From JAHDHW01 sp965220465 (GTDB lineage: Bacteria; Bacteroidota; Bacteroidia; Chitinophagales; Saprospiraceae), in contig CBDCPZ010000023.1 of assembly GCA_965220465.1 (NCBI GenBank), positions 372,001 through 436,000 on the forward strand: DNA of 64,000 bases, given 5' to 3'. The translations under genes and the position numbers were made by a program. The notes under the pieces were generated by a model, which had not been told where the DNA came from, ran no database searches, and saw only the letters and a list, made by a program, of their open reading frames with translations. Below are positions 26,833-36,270 of the stretch, one piece after another. Position 1 is the first letter of the stretch; each line of letters begins with the position of its first letter.

Positions 26833-28467
26833 ATGGCTAAAGAAATTAGCTTTAACTCGGATGCGAGAGAAAAATTGAAATCAGGAATTGATGCTCTTTC
26901 AAATGCTGTAAAAGTTACATTGGGCCCAAAGGGAAGAAATGTAGTTTTACAAAAAAGCTTTGGTGCACCTACCATTACAAAAGACGGAGTTACTGTTGCG
27001 AAAGATATTGAATTAGAAGATCCTGTTGAAAACATGGGTGCTCAAATGGTAAAAGAAGTTGCTTCAAAAACAGCTGATATAGCTGGTGATGGTACAACTA
27101 CTGCAACAGTATTAGCTCAGGCTATGGTTACTGCAGGCATGAAAAATGTTACTTCAGGAGCTAATCCAATGGATCTTAAAAGAGGAATTGAGAAAGCAGT
27201 TAAAACTGTTATCAAAGACTTACAAAAACAAACTGAAATCATTGGCAATGACTTTGAAAAAATTCGCCAGGTCGCTGCAATCTCCGCGAATAATGATAAC
27301 GAAATCGGTGCACTGATAGCAGATGCTATGAAGCGCGTTTCAAAGGATGGTGTAATTACTGTTGAAGAAGCTAAAGGAACTGATACTTACGTTGATGAAG
27401 TATTAGGAATGCAATTCGATAGAGGTTACCTCTCTCCATATTTTGTTACCAACGCTGAAACTATGGTATCAGAATATGAAAATCCTTACATTCTTATTCA
27501 CGATAAAAAAATATCCAATATGCAGGATATCGTTCCAATTCTTGAAAAAGTAGTTGGAGCCGGTCGTCCTTTATTGATTATTGCTGAAGATATTGAAAGC
27601 CAGGCTTTGGGTGTTTTGGTTGTAAACCGTTTGCGTGCTCAATTGAAGATTGTTGCAGTTAAAGCACCTGGTTTCGGTGACCGTCGTAAGGCAATGCTTG
27701 AAGATATTGCTATTCTTACAGGTGGTACTGTAATCTCAGAAGAAAAAGGATACAAACTGGATGGCGTTGAACTAGAGCAATTGGGTGTTGCTGAAAAAAT
27801 TGTTGTTGATAAAGATAATACAACAATTGTAAATGGTGATGGAACTAAAAAAGATATCACTGCTCGAATCAACCAAATCAAGCAACAAATCGAAGCTTCT
27901 ACTTCAGATTATGATAAAGAAAAACTACAGGAAAGACTTGCTAAACTAGCGGGTGGAGTTGCTGTTTTATATGTAGGCGCTGCTACTGAAGTTGAAATGA
28001 AAGAAAAGAAAGACCGTGTTGATGATGCTTTACACGCAACCAGAGCGGCTGTGGAAGAAGGAATCGTTGTCGGTGGTGGAGTTGCACTTGTTAGAGCAAT
28101 TAATTCACTTGCTGATTTAAAAGGCGAAAACGAGGATCAGAATATTGGTATCAACATCGTTAAAAAAGCATTAGAAGCTCCGCTAAGAATAATTGCTGAA
28201 AATGCAGGTGTCGAAGGTTCTGTTGTTTTAATGAACGTTTTAACTAAAAAAGGTTCACACGGATTCAATGCTCGCACAGAAATCTACGAAGATTTGAAAA
28301 AAGCTGGTGTTATTGATCCTACTAAAGTTACCAGAATCGCACTTGAAAATGCAGCATCTATCGCTGGTATGGTTTTAACTACAGAGTGTGTGGTAAACGA
28401 TAAAGCAGAACCAGAAGCCCCGGCAATGCCTCACATGGGAGGTGGCGGAATGCCTGGAATGATGTAA
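26833..28467 (+). CDS. groL: Chaperonin GroEL
   Basis: A 544-residue Cpn60. It has the N-terminal A-K-E-I-S-F-N-S-D-A-R and the nucleotide-binding V-T-L-G-P-K-G-R-N and G-D-G-T-T-T-A-T-V. The family signature A-A-V-E-E-G-I-V-V-G-G-G and the flexible Gly-Met tail (G-G-G-G-M-P-G-M-M) are also present. It folds substrate proteins together with GroES. Only one groEL is present in the window. An IS256-family element has inserted in the T tract of the terminator that follows. Confidence 0.98.
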   Translation: MAKEISFNSDAREKLKSGIDALSNAVKVTLGPKGRNVVLQKSFGAPTITKDGVTVAKDIELEDPVENMGAQMVKEVASKTADIAGDGTTTATVLAQAMVTAGMKNVTSGANPMDLKRGIEKAVKTVIKDLQKQTEIIGNDFEKIRQVAAISANNDNEIGALIADAMKRVSKDGVITVEEAKGTDTYVDEVLGMQFDRGYLSPYFVTNAETMVSEYENPYILIHDKKISNMQDIVPILEKVVGAGRPLLIIAEDIESQALGVLVVNRLRAQLKIVAVKAPGFGDRRKAMLEDIAILTGGTVISEEKGYKLDGVELEQLGVAEKIVVDKDNTTIVNGDGTKKDITARINQIKQQIEASTSDYDKEKLQERLAKLAGGVAVLYVGAATEVEMKEKKDRVDDALHATRAAVEEGIVVGGGVALVRAINSLADLKGENEDQNIGINIVKKALEAPLRIIAENAGVEGSVVLMNVLTKKGSHGFNARTEIYEDLKKAGVIDPTKVTRIALENAASIAGMVLTTECVVNDKAEPEAPAMPHMGGGGMPGMM

Positions 28468-28488
28468 GATTGAAAAATTATTGAATTA

Positions 28489-28528
28489 TAAAAAAGGACT
28501 GATCCGAATGGATTCAGTCCTTTTTTTT
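28489..28528 (+). terminator. groEL terminator, T tract at the IS insertion point
   Basis: AAAAAGGACTGA (28491-28502) pairs with TCAGTCCTTTTT (28514-28525). The stem extends inward through TCC/GGA, and the T run 28521-28528 is the 8-base target of the adjacent element. Confidence 0.85.
28521..28528. repeat. Target-site duplication, left copy
   Basis: Eight T bases immediately left of the IS256-type left end. The same T8 follows the right end at 29871-29878. Being a homopolymer, it is weaker evidence of duplication than a mixed sequence would be, but length and place fit. Confidence 0.6.
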
Positions 28529-28557
28529 GGTAGTATCCCATAAAGTGTGTAAAAGTT

Positions 28558-28587
28558 AAAAATGGGGGGCAATTGCCCCCCATTTTT
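28558..28587. terminator. GC-rich palindrome inside the IS256-type left end
   Basis: A perfect 15-base palindrome arm (AAAAATGGGGGGCAA at 28558-28572 and its complement 28573-28587) ends in a T run, 33 bases before the transposase ATG. It can block read-through from groEL into the transposase or hide the start in an mRNA hairpin. Confidence 0.7.
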
Positions 28588-28619
28588 ATTTCATAACTTT
28601 AAACATCAATTACGCTACC

Positions 28620-29816
28620 ATGAAAAAAGAAGATTTATTAAACGACGATTTTCTAAAACAATTTAAGTCTGGAGAGGAGTTGGAATCCTTTCTGAGTCAA
28701 CTCCACAAAAGAGGCATTGAAAAGATGCTGGAAGGAGAAATCGATGCTCATCTGGATTATGGCAAACACCAAAGAAGTGTTAATCCAAATTCCCGAAATG
28801 GCAATTCTAAAAAGCGGATCAAAACCAGCTATGGCGAATCTGAAATTACTGTTCCCCGGGATAGGGATGCCAGTTTTGAACCTCAGATTGTTCCGAAGCG
28901 ATCGCGTCTGGCGAAAGGCATCGAATCGATGGTTATTTCCCTTTATGCTAAAGGCATGAGTAATGCCGATATTGAGGAACAGATCCGGGAACTGTATGAC
29001 TTCCAAATCTCTACTTCCACCATTTCCAAAATCACCGATAAGGTCAATGAAGATATCGTGGTGTGGCAAAACCGACCACTGGAACCGTTGTATTTGATCG
29101 TTTGGATGGATGGCATTGTTTTCAAAGTCCGCGACAATTCCAGGGTAATCAACAAAACTGTTTACCTCGCTGTAGGCCTTAAAACAGACGGGAAAAAAGA
29201 GGTTTTAGGCATGTGGCTGGGTAAAACCGAAGCCGCCAGCTTTTGGATGGGGGTGCTGACGGATTTGAAAGCACGCGGTGTAGAGGATATACTCGTCACG
29301 GTGACTGATAACCTCAACGGGTTTACCCAAACCATCAAAAGTGTTTTTCCTCAAACGGATACCCAAATCTGTGTAGTACATCAAATCCGAAATGCAGCTA
29401 AATACGTGGTTTGGAAGGATCGTAAAGCTTTTGCTAAAGACATGAAAACCATTTACACTGCTCCTACTAAAGAAGCTGCCGAAGCTGCTCTGAAAGACTT
29501 TGATGAAATATGGAAGCACAAGTATCCTTATGCTATTAAAAGTTGGTACAACAACTGGGAAGAGCTGACCACCTTTTTTGGCTTTCCTGTTGAGATCAGA
29601 AAAATCATATACACCACTAATTTGATTGAAAATCTAAATGGAAAAATCAGAAAATACACTAAAAACAAAATGGCTTTTCCTACTGATAATGCACTGAAAA
29701 AATCTGTTTACCTGGCTATTTTTGAGATCACAAAAAAATGGACCATGCCGATTCGCAACTGGCCCATTATTTTGAATCAATTTATTGCTATTTTTGACGA
29801 AAGAGTCAAAATCTAA
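28620..29816 (+). CDS. IS256-family transposase
   Basis: A 398-residue mutator-type DDE transposase, full length. Catalytic residues are recognisable: D164 (W-M-D-G-I), D230 (V-T-D-N-L-N-G-F) and E337 (L-I-E-N-L-N-G-K-I-R). The Cys-His block C-V-V-H-Q-I-R-N follows D230 as in the family. An N-terminal helix-turn-helix region (A-K-G-M-S-N-A-D-I-E-E-Q-I) binds the ends. Nothing indicates decay, so it should be active. Confidence 0.97.
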   Translation: MKKEDLLNDDFLKQFKSGEELESFLSQLHKRGIEKMLEGEIDAHLDYGKHQRSVNPNSRNGNSKKRIKTSYGESEITVPRDRDASFEPQIVPKRSRLAKGIESMVISLYAKGMSNADIEEQIRELYDFQISTSTISKITDKVNEDIVVWQNRPLEPLYLIVWMDGIVFKVRDNSRVINKTVYLAVGLKTDGKKEVLGMWLGKTEAASFWMGVLTDLKARGVEDILVTVTDNLNGFTQTIKSVFPQTDTQICVVHQIRNAAKYVVWKDRKAFAKDMKTIYTAPTKEAAEAALKDFDEIWKHKYPYAIKSWYNNWEELTTFFGFPVEIRKIIYTTNLIENLNGKIRKYTKNKMAFPTDNALKKSVYLAIFEITKKWTMPIRNWPIILNQFIAIFDERVKI

Positions 29817-29821
29817 CATTT

Positions 29822-29845
29822 CAGGGCTAAGCCCTCTGTTTTTTA
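29822..29845 (+). terminator. Terminator after the IS256-type transposase
   Basis: AGGGC and GCCCT (loop TAA) are followed by CTG and a T6 run, six bases after the transposase stop. Confidence 0.6.
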
Positions 29846-29870
29846 TTTACACACTTTTTAGGATACTGTC

Positions 29871-29878
29871 TTTTTTTT
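29871..29878. repeat. Target-site duplication, right copy
   Basis: T8 directly after the right end of the IS256-type element, matching 28521-28528. Confidence 0.6.
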
Positions 29879-29919
29879 GATGTTTTTGAGGTGCCCAAAT
29901 TAAGGTTTTGTGGAATAGA

Positions 29920-31353
29920 TTATTTGTGTAATTGCTCTTTTTCCATATTGATAATAGCATTTTCGACGACTTCCTCTAATTGCTCCCCTCCTATTCCTTT
30001 TGATATTATCTTTTTGTCTTTATCTAAAACAAATACTTTTGGAGTAGTTCTAATATCGTAAAGTGTTTTATATTTTGATTTTATAAATGGATCAATAGTA
30101 TTAATCCATTTATTCATTTCCCGTTCGTCAATTGCATCCCAGCAACCTTTTGTATCGCTGCCGGTTTTTGTGCAGACCGCGAATATCTCGACACCTTTTG
30201 TTGAGTATTTATTATAAAATTTAACAACCTCAGGGATAGATTTTTTACAATGACCACATTCAGGATCCCAAAAGTATAATATAGTAAAATCCGATTTAAC
30301 GTCATGTAGGGCAATGGGGGACCCATCTTTTCGCTGAACGGCAATATTGGGAGCTACTTTTCCGATTAATATCGGTTTCAATTTTTCAACATTAGAACAT
30401 ATTTTATTCAATTGTTCCTCTTCAACCCACCATGCTTTTCCGGAACAATAATATTTTTCGCCGATGTGAACATAAACAGCATCCATTCCTACAAATTTAG
30501 ACTTAGCATATTCATTCAAAAAGTGGATTAAATAAAATTTATAAGTCTCTTCGCTTGGCTCAACCATTGAAAGTATTTGGTCTATTGAAATTGCAAGTGA
30601 GTCAGGGTGTTGTACCGTCAGTTTATTAATATAGTAATCAATTCTTCCATAAAGCATCGGAGTGCGAAGCATGCGTGGATCTGACATATTTATATTGTCA
30701 AAATAATGTTTTTTATAGAACAAATACCGCTTTAGATCTACCTCGCTTTTTTCACCTTCAAAATTGGGAATAGGGACTTCTAATGAAGATTTTATGATTG
30801 CAGCTGTTAAGGAATTTGGATGTTCTTTTATAAAATTATCCTGGTAAGCTTTCACGGACTCGTTTAATTCAATTAGCTTTTTTTCTTGTTTTTCAACCTC
30901 CTTTTTGTCATCACCAGCCGCTTCAATATCTTTGTTAATTTTTTCAGCTTCAGGTTTTTTTGTGCTTAAAAAAGAAGTATACTCATAAAACCATTGGTTG
31001 TCCTTTGACCCTTTAACTTTTATATCGTCAAAAAGGTTTTTAGCATTTGTTTCAATAGAAAAATGCTGGTCTCCCGGATTGATAAGTATTTGAAAGTATT
31101 GGTTTTCAGGAGGTATAATCACGAGATAAACTCCTCCTTCAAGTGGTTCATCTCCTTTGAAAGTAAAATAGCCATCCTGCCCTATCTGAACTGTATCTTT
31201 TATGTATTGCTTTTCACCATAATGGTAACCTAAGTAAGTCTCTTTTTGGTCAAAGTCATTAATCTTTACTTTAATTTCATAACCTCCATTTGCGAAAATA
31301 ATGGAGATGTTTATGAATAAAAACGCCATTGCTAGCATATAACTTCTTTTCAT
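29920..31353 (-). CDS. Periplasmic thioredoxin-like protein (DUF4369/DUF5106/TlpA type)
   Basis: A 477-residue exported protein with a signal peptide at about 1-22. An N-terminal beta domain at about 25-110 resembles DUF4369, and a helical, Lys/Glu-rich middle follows (about 120-330). The C-terminal thioredoxin fold (about 335-470) has the redox pair C366-G-H-C369 in W-D-P-E-C-G-H-C-K-K. Relatives in Bacteroidota act as thiol-disulfide exchange proteins of the envelope, but the partner of this one is not evident. It stands alone on its strand. Its 3' end lies 49 bases from the IS256-type element, which did not break it. Confidence 0.88.
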   Translation of the reverse strand: MKRSYMLAMAFLFINISIIFANGGYEIKVKINDFDQKETYLGYHYGEKQYIKDTVQIGQDGYFTFKGDEPLEGGVYLVIIPPENQYFQILINPGDQHFSIETNAKNLFDDIKVKGSKDNQWFYEYTSFLSTKKPEAEKINKDIEAAGDDKKEVEKQEKKLIELNESVKAYQDNFIKEHPNSLTAAIIKSSLEVPIPNFEGEKSEVDLKRYLFYKKHYFDNINMSDPRMLRTPMLYGRIDYYINKLTVQHPDSLAISIDQILSMVEPSEETYKFYLIHFLNEYAKSKFVGMDAVYVHIGEKYYCSGKAWWVEEEQLNKICSNVEKLKPILIGKVAPNIAVQRKDGSPIALHDVKSDFTILYFWDPECGHCKKSIPEVVKFYNKYSTKGVEIFAVCTKTGSDTKGCWDAIDEREMNKWINTIDPFIKSKYKTLYDIRTTPKVFVLDKDKKIISKGIGGEQLEEVVENAIINMEKEQLHK

Positions 31354-31464
31354 AACACGTGTATTTTTAAGAATTGATTTATTGCTTTGTACTTCTGCAA
31401 AATTTAAACCTTTATTTCTGAATTAAAAGAAAAGTTATTGTTATTAATATTATTTTAACTTAAT

Positions 31465-31505
31465 AAAAAACACCTTGCAAAATGAATTGATTACAAGGTG
31501 TTTTA
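31465..31505 (-). terminator. Terminator region ahead of the long coiled-coil gene's 3' end
   Basis: AAAACACCTTG (31467-31477) pairs perfectly with CAAGGTGTTTT (31494-31504). On the complement a T run follows, as required to end the leftward coiled-coil transcript. Confidence 0.8.
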
Positions 31506-31527
31506 GTAAATCTTAAAGTCAAACCTA

Positions 31528-34500
31528 TTAATTGTTAGGGTTGTTTTTTTCTTTTAATAACTTTTCTGCTTTTGCGATCTTATCATTAAGCTCATCCAGT
31601 AATTTCTGTTGTTTGGCCAATTTATCCGTTTCAGCTTTTAAGGCTAGCTGAGCATTTTTAATTTCATTTTGAATATCTGCAAGTTTAGATTTTTCATCGC
31701 TGACTTTCTTCATTTCATCAGCTATTTCTTTTGCAGTATCTGTTTTAACTTTATTGATTTGTTCCTTGGCCTGCTGTTTAGCTTCATAAATCTGATCAGA
31801 AGCTTCTTTTTTTGCTACATTGATTTCATCAAGGGATGTTTTTCTGGCAATCTCAGATTCTTCTGCATATTTAGCTTTTTTACCCCTTGTTTCTTTTTGA
31901 ATGATGGCAAGTTCTTCTGCAGATTTTAATTTTGCAGTTGCAATTTGGTTTTTTGATTTTTCTTCCTCTTCAGCTACCTGTTTATTCAAATTTGCAATTT
32001 TCTCTTCAGAAGCATTTTTGACAATAGCGACTGCTTCTGCAGCCTGTTGTTTTATAGCAGCCACTTCCTGGGCAGCAGTTTCCTGCGTTTTTGCTATTTC
32101 AGTTGCTGCGTCTTCTCTTGCTTTCAAAACTTCCAATGCAGAAATTTCTTTTGCTTTGGATGCAGCCTCTTTCGACTCTTTCATAATGTTAGCTGTCTGT
32201 TCCTGAACAGCAGCAATTTCAGCTGCCGCTTTATCTTTAGCCTGAGCAACTTCGTTAGCAATTTGTTGACGTTGAAGAGCAGCTTCTTCTTTTTTAAGGC
32301 CAATAGCTTCTGCAGTTTCTTGATTTGTTTTGGCAATTTGTTCAGCGGCATTTCTTTTCGCCTCTGCAATTTCATTTGCAGCACTTTGTTTTGCTAATGC
32401 CTGGGCCTCTTTAACCTTTGCAATTTCAATTGCCGATTCTTCTCTGATTTTCGAGATTTCAGCTGAAGCTTTTTCCTTTGCATTTAATACTTCTTCGCCG
32501 GTTTGAATTTTTTCAGTTTTTTCTTTTTCCTTTGCTTCTGCAATTTTTCTTACGACTTCGTCTTGAATTTCCTTAATTTTTTTATCTGAAATTTCTTTTG
32601 CAGTAGCTACACTATTGGCATAATCTGATTTTGCAGCTTCGGCACTTTTACTGGCTTTTTGCACATTTTCAGCGGCTTCCTGCTGCGCTTTCGATATTTC
32701 CAAATTCGCTTTTTCTTTTGCTTTTACAACTTCTTCCGCTGATTGCGTTTTTACATTTTGCTCAGTATCTTTTGCCTTGGTAATTGCAAACCTGACTTCT
32801 TCCTGAATTCTTTCAATTTCTTTTGCAGCTCTATCTTTTGCTTCAATAACATCATTAGCTATTTTTTCTTTTTCAGTTTTGGCCCTGTTTCTTGCATCTG
32901 CCACTTTTGTAGCTTCTTCGGCATTGATTTCAGCAATTGTTTGAGAAGACCGTTCTCGAGCTAGGGACACCTCTCTTGCAAGTGATTCTTTTTCGGAGGC
33001 GGCTATTTCTTTGGCTTTGGCTATTTCGGCAGCCGTCATACCCTGAGTTTCATCGATTTCGATTTTCGCTTTTTGTTTTTCATTAGCGACTAATAATTGC
33101 GTTTTGGAGATTTCATCAGCTGCTTTTTGCTTGGAAGCTGCAACCTCAAGGGCATTAGCTTCTTTTTCTTTTGCAGCATTTTCTCGAATAGTTGCAACTT
33201 CAGATGCATTAGTTTCTATAATTACTGCCTTTTCTTCAGCCGCTTTGCGTCTTGTTTCGGCGACATCGTATGCTATTTTTTCTTTTTCAAGAACTGCATT
33301 TTCTCTGATTTGAGCTATCTTTTCTGCTTCCTCTTCTCTAACTTGTAATATTTGTTCTCCTGAAGTTTTTTTGGTATTTACTACATCAATTGCAGTTTTT
33401 TCACTTTCAGATTTTGCTTTTTCTCTTGCTTCCGAAATTAATCTGGCTGTCTCTTCCCTGATTCTTTTGAGTTCATTGTTCGACGTTTCCCGAGCACTTG
33501 CAATTTCATCGGAATATTCAAGTTTGGCTAATTCCAGTTTTTCTTTAACAGCTTTTATTTCAATTGAAGCTTTTTCTCTTGCGTCTGCCACTTCTTCCGC
33601 TGATTCTAATTTTGCTCTTTGGATTTCCTCAGCTGCTTTTTGTTTGGTTTCAAGCACATCAAAATTGATTTTTTCTATTTCGGTGCTTGCATTTGATCTT
33701 GCAGCGGAAACAGATTCTGCAACTTCTTGTTTAGATTTATCAATTTCTTCTCTTGAGCTTTTACGAGCTTCTAAAACTTCTTGTGCATATTCAGCTTTTT
33801 TCTGCGTAGCCATTTCTTTGGCTATTGATACTTCCTCTCTTAAAGCTGCTTTGATCTCATCAGTTTTAACTCTTTCCGCTTTGATTTCCTCTCTTAATCG
33901 AATTTTGGTATCCTCAAGTTCTTTTCGTAAAATTTTAAGTTCTTCGTCATTTAACAAACTAATATCAGTCACCTTTCGAACTCCTGAAGAAGTTGCACTA
34001 ATTGGCTTTCCAGAAGAGTCAGTAGCTTGAGATTTATCATTATCTTCTAATACAACATTTCTTACTTTCGTAACATCCAGAGATTTTTTAAAACAAACCG
34101 CTAAATCATGAAATTCGTCTTGCCTGCTAGCGTTAACAGTAAACTTACGCATCTCGTTGCTAATGTTGTTCTTGATATACAAAGTGTTTATAGGAACTGT
34201 AGAAAACCAATCAATAGCGGCAAGATCAAGCTGAAGAATGTTTTGATGAACAGGCGTCCCACTTCCTTGATTAGTCAACTCTCCCATTTCAATAAAACGA
34301 TAGCTCATCCGCTTACTATTTTTATCCATAAAAATAATTTCATCGTCTTGGTTGAACTCAACTCCGGCTTTAGAGTAAACTTTGGCCAGCACTCCTTTTT
34401 CATCGTTAATCAACTCAATGCTATAGCTATAATTTCCTCTAACTACAAGGGTTTGAGTCTTAGTTTTCAGGATTTGAGTTCCGCCAAGATGTTTATTTTC

Positions 34501-34593
34501 AGCAATTAGATTTTCACAATTTTGTGCAAATCCGGAAAAAGCCAAGAATAAAAATATTAGGGCAGCAGATATTGTCAGGATTATTTGCCTCAT
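31528..34593 (-). CDS. Exported protein with ~800-residue periodic coiled coil
   Basis: 1021 residues. It starts at the ATG at 34593, where a signal peptide begins (M-R-Q-I-I-L-T-I-S, cleavage after G-F-A-Q). A globular beta-rich domain covers about 25-190 with few Cys. From about residue 215 to the end it is an almost uninterrupted Ala/Glu/Lys/Ile coiled coil. In its sequence the motif x-E-V-x-x-A-K-x-K-A recurs at exact 40-residue steps over long stretches, with a few steps of 51 and 58. No lipobox, transmembrane helix or sorting domain is seen, so it should be free in the periplasm or held through its N-terminal domain. Function is not known to me; a spacer or filament role is inference from shape. 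Confidence 0.85.
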   Translation of the reverse strand: MRQIILTISAALIFLFLAFSGFAQNCENLIAENKHLGGTQILKTKTQTLVVRGNYSYSIELINDEKGVLAKVYSKAGVEFNQDDEIIFMDKNSKRMSYRFIEMGELTNQGSGTPVHQNILQLDLAAIDWFSTVPINTLYIKNNISNEMRKFTVNASRQDEFHDLAVCFKKSLDVTKVRNVVLEDNDKSQATDSSGKPISATSSGVRKVTDISLLNDEELKILRKELEDTKIRLREEIKAERVKTDEIKAALREEVSIAKEMATQKKAEYAQEVLEARKSSREEIDKSKQEVAESVSAARSNASTEIEKINFDVLETKQKAAEEIQRAKLESAEEVADAREKASIEIKAVKEKLELAKLEYSDEIASARETSNNELKRIREETARLISEAREKAKSESEKTAIDVVNTKKTSGEQILQVREEEAEKIAQIRENAVLEKEKIAYDVAETRRKAAEEKAVIIETNASEVATIRENAAKEKEANALEVAASKQKAADEISKTQLLVANEKQKAKIEIDETQGMTAAEIAKAKEIAASEKESLAREVSLARERSSQTIAEINAEEATKVADARNRAKTEKEKIANDVIEAKDRAAKEIERIQEEVRFAITKAKDTEQNVKTQSAEEVVKAKEKANLEISKAQQEAAENVQKASKSAEAAKSDYANSVATAKEISDKKIKEIQDEVVRKIAEAKEKEKTEKIQTGEEVLNAKEKASAEISKIREESAIEIAKVKEAQALAKQSAANEIAEAKRNAAEQIAKTNQETAEAIGLKKEEAALQRQQIANEVAQAKDKAAAEIAAVQEQTANIMKESKEAASKAKEISALEVLKAREDAATEIAKTQETAAQEVAAIKQQAAEAVAIVKNASEEKIANLNKQVAEEEEKSKNQIATAKLKSAEELAIIQKETRGKKAKYAEESEIARKTSLDEINVAKKEASDQIYEAKQQAKEQINKVKTDTAKEIADEMKKVSDEKSKLADIQNEIKNAQLALKAETDKLAKQQKLLDELNDKIAKAEKLLKEKNNPNN

Positions 34594-34739
34594 TTTAAAT
34601 TGTTTTGAAACACAATATAAAGCTTTTTTTTGACCTGAATTAGTTATCACAAGGATCTGTTAAGGTCAAACTGAATAATAATGAAAACGTTTCGAATTCT
34701 ATGAAAATTATTTATAATAAAATCTTTATAATCAATGGT

Positions 34740-35669
34740 TTATCTTTTAGCAGCCAAAAGATAAAGAATAGCCATTCTAATCGCCACACCATTTTCGACT
34801 TGCTGAAGAATGATAGACTGGTCAGAATCTGCAACATCACTGGTTATTTCAACTCCTCTGTTGATTGGGCCTGGGTGCATTATCACTACTTCATTTTTGA
34901 GGCTGTTTAAAAGTTCCTTGTTTATTCCAAAAAACTGGGCATATTCCCTTATCGATGGAAAATATTTGATATCCTGACGTTCCAGCTGAATTCTTAACAC
35001 ATTTGCGACATCACACCATTCCAACGTTTTTCTAACATTAAACTCAACGCCCACGCCTAATTTGTTAATATTTTTAGGAATCAAAGTTGGAGGGCCACAA
35101 ACTTTGACCTGAGCTCCTAATTTTTGTAAGCAAAAAATATTGCTCAATGCAACACGAGAGTGCAAAATATCACCAAAAATGGCTATTTTTTTTCCACGAA
35201 GATCACCAATTTGTTCGCGCATAGAAAATGCATCTAAAAGCGCCTGGGTTGGATGCTCATGAGTTCCATCTCCAGCATTGATTATATTGGCTCCAATATG
35301 ATTGGCTAAAAATGCCGGTGCTCCGGGCGCAGGGTGTCGAATGACAACCATATCCACTTTCATGGATAAGATATTATTTACTGTATCGAGCAGTGTTTCT
35401 CCTTTTTTTACAGAAGAAGAGGAGGCAGAAAAATTGACAATATCGGCTGAAAGCCTTTTTTCAGCAAGTTCAAAAGATATCCGGGTTCTCGTTGAGTTTT
35501 CAAAAAACAGATTAGCAACGGTAACATCTCTAAGGGACGGCACTTTTTTGATGGGCCTGTTGATAACTTCTTTAAAATTATCTGCGGTTTCGAAAATAAG
35601 GTTTATGTCGCTGACATTCAGATACTTAATTCCTAAAACATGCCTTGTACTTAAATGAGAATATGCCAT
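34740..35669 (-). CDS. pyrB: Aspartate carbamoyltransferase catalytic subunit
   Basis: A 309-residue ATCase that joins carbamoyl phosphate and aspartate in pyrimidine synthesis. Carbamoyl-phosphate loop S59-T-R-T-R63 (F-E-N-S-T-R-T-R-I-S-F-E), the mobile lysine loop S-S-S-V-K-K-G-E-T, and H-P-T-Q-A-L-L-D are intact. There is no regulatory pyrI in the window. It follows pyrR with a 33-base gap on the same strand, the classic pyrRB arrangement. Confidence 0.97.
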   Translation of the reverse strand: MAYSHLSTRHVLGIKYLNVSDINLIFETADNFKEVINRPIKKVPSLRDVTVANLFFENSTRTRISFELAEKRLSADIVNFSASSSSVKKGETLLDTVNNILSMKVDMVVIRHPAPGAPAFLANHIGANIINAGDGTHEHPTQALLDAFSMREQIGDLRGKKIAIFGDILHSRVALSNIFCLQKLGAQVKVCGPPTLIPKNINKLGVGVEFNVRKTLEWCDVANVLRIQLERQDIKYFPSIREYAQFFGINKELLNSLKNEVVIMHPGPINRGVEITSDVADSDQSIILQQVENGVAIRMAILYLLAAKR

Positions 35670-35702
35670 TGTTTGCTAAAGAATATTCAATTTTATAAAT
35701 AA

Positions 35703-36260
35703 TCAAATGCTCTCTTCTTTATTAGAAAACAGTAAAATTCTATCGCTGCCATCAATTGCCGCCCATTCAACTTTAACATATGCTTCGTCCAGCGCGTCCA
35801 CTGTCAGTCCAATATAATCTGACTGAATCGGTAAATGTCGATTAAATCGACGGTCAACCAAAGCTAATAATTCAACTTGCTTTGGCCGGCCATAATGTTG
35901 AAGTGCTGTTAAAGCAGCATGAATGGTTCTGCCAGAATATAAAACATCATCAATCAGGATTACTCTTTTATCCTCTACTAAAAAATCAATATTTGTAGTA
36001 CTTGCCGCTAATGGTTTTTCCCGAATCCTGAAATCGTCACGATAAAAAGTGATGTCGAGTTCCCCATAAAGAAGGGTTGGTTTTTTTAAAATCGATACTA
36101 ACCTTTGATGGATACGTTTTGCCAGTAATACCCCTCTTGGTTGAACTCCAATTAGGCATGCATTACTAAAATCTTCATAATTTTCGATCAATTGTTGGCA
36201 TAGTCGCTCAATGGTGAGGCCAAATCTTTCCTTATCTAATATGATTTTTCCTTTTTGCAT
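35703..36260 (-). CDS. pyrR: PyrR, pyrimidine regulator / uracil phosphoribosyltransferase
   Basis: A 185-residue PyrR with the type I phosphoribosyltransferase PRPP loop V-I-L-I-D-D-V-L-Y-S-G-R-T and flanking G-V-Q-P-R-G and D-R-R-F-N-R. In Firmicutes it binds pyr mRNA leaders and also makes UMP from uracil. Here its -7 box lies 10 bases before its ATG, leaving no room for an attenuator ahead of pyrR. RNA-based regulation, if any, must act elsewhere, such as the 33-base pyrR-pyrB gap. Confidence 0.95.
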   Translation of the reverse strand: MQKGKIILDKERFGLTIERLCQQLIENYEDFSNACLIGVQPRGVLLAKRIHQRLVSILKKPTLLYGELDITFYRDDFRIREKPLAASTTNIDFLVEDKRVILIDDVLYSGRTIHAALTALQHYGRPKQVELLALVDRRFNRHLPIQSDYIGLTVDALDEAYVKVEWAAIDGSDRILLFSNKEESI

Positions 36261-36270
36261 TTGTTAGGCA

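Larger units (their letters stand above)
28529..29870 (+). mobile_element. Complete IS256-family insertion sequence
   Basis: A 1342-base element with one intact transposase gene. Its 25-base terminal inverted repeats (28529-28553 and 29846-29870) match at 21 of 25 positions, with a shared inner part AAGTGTGTAAA. It is flanked by an 8-base T run on each side, consistent with the 8-9 base duplication usual for the family. A strong GC-rich hairpin lies just inside the left end and a smaller hairpin follows the transposase, so transcription in or out is probably damped. Its G+C is visibly higher than that of flanking genes. Confidence 0.92.

Noticed and set aside
33371..34030. Long open frames on the plus strand inside the coiled-coil gene
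   Set aside because: They are the reverse strand of the Ala/Glu/Lys repeats; they repeat with the same period and have no start context.
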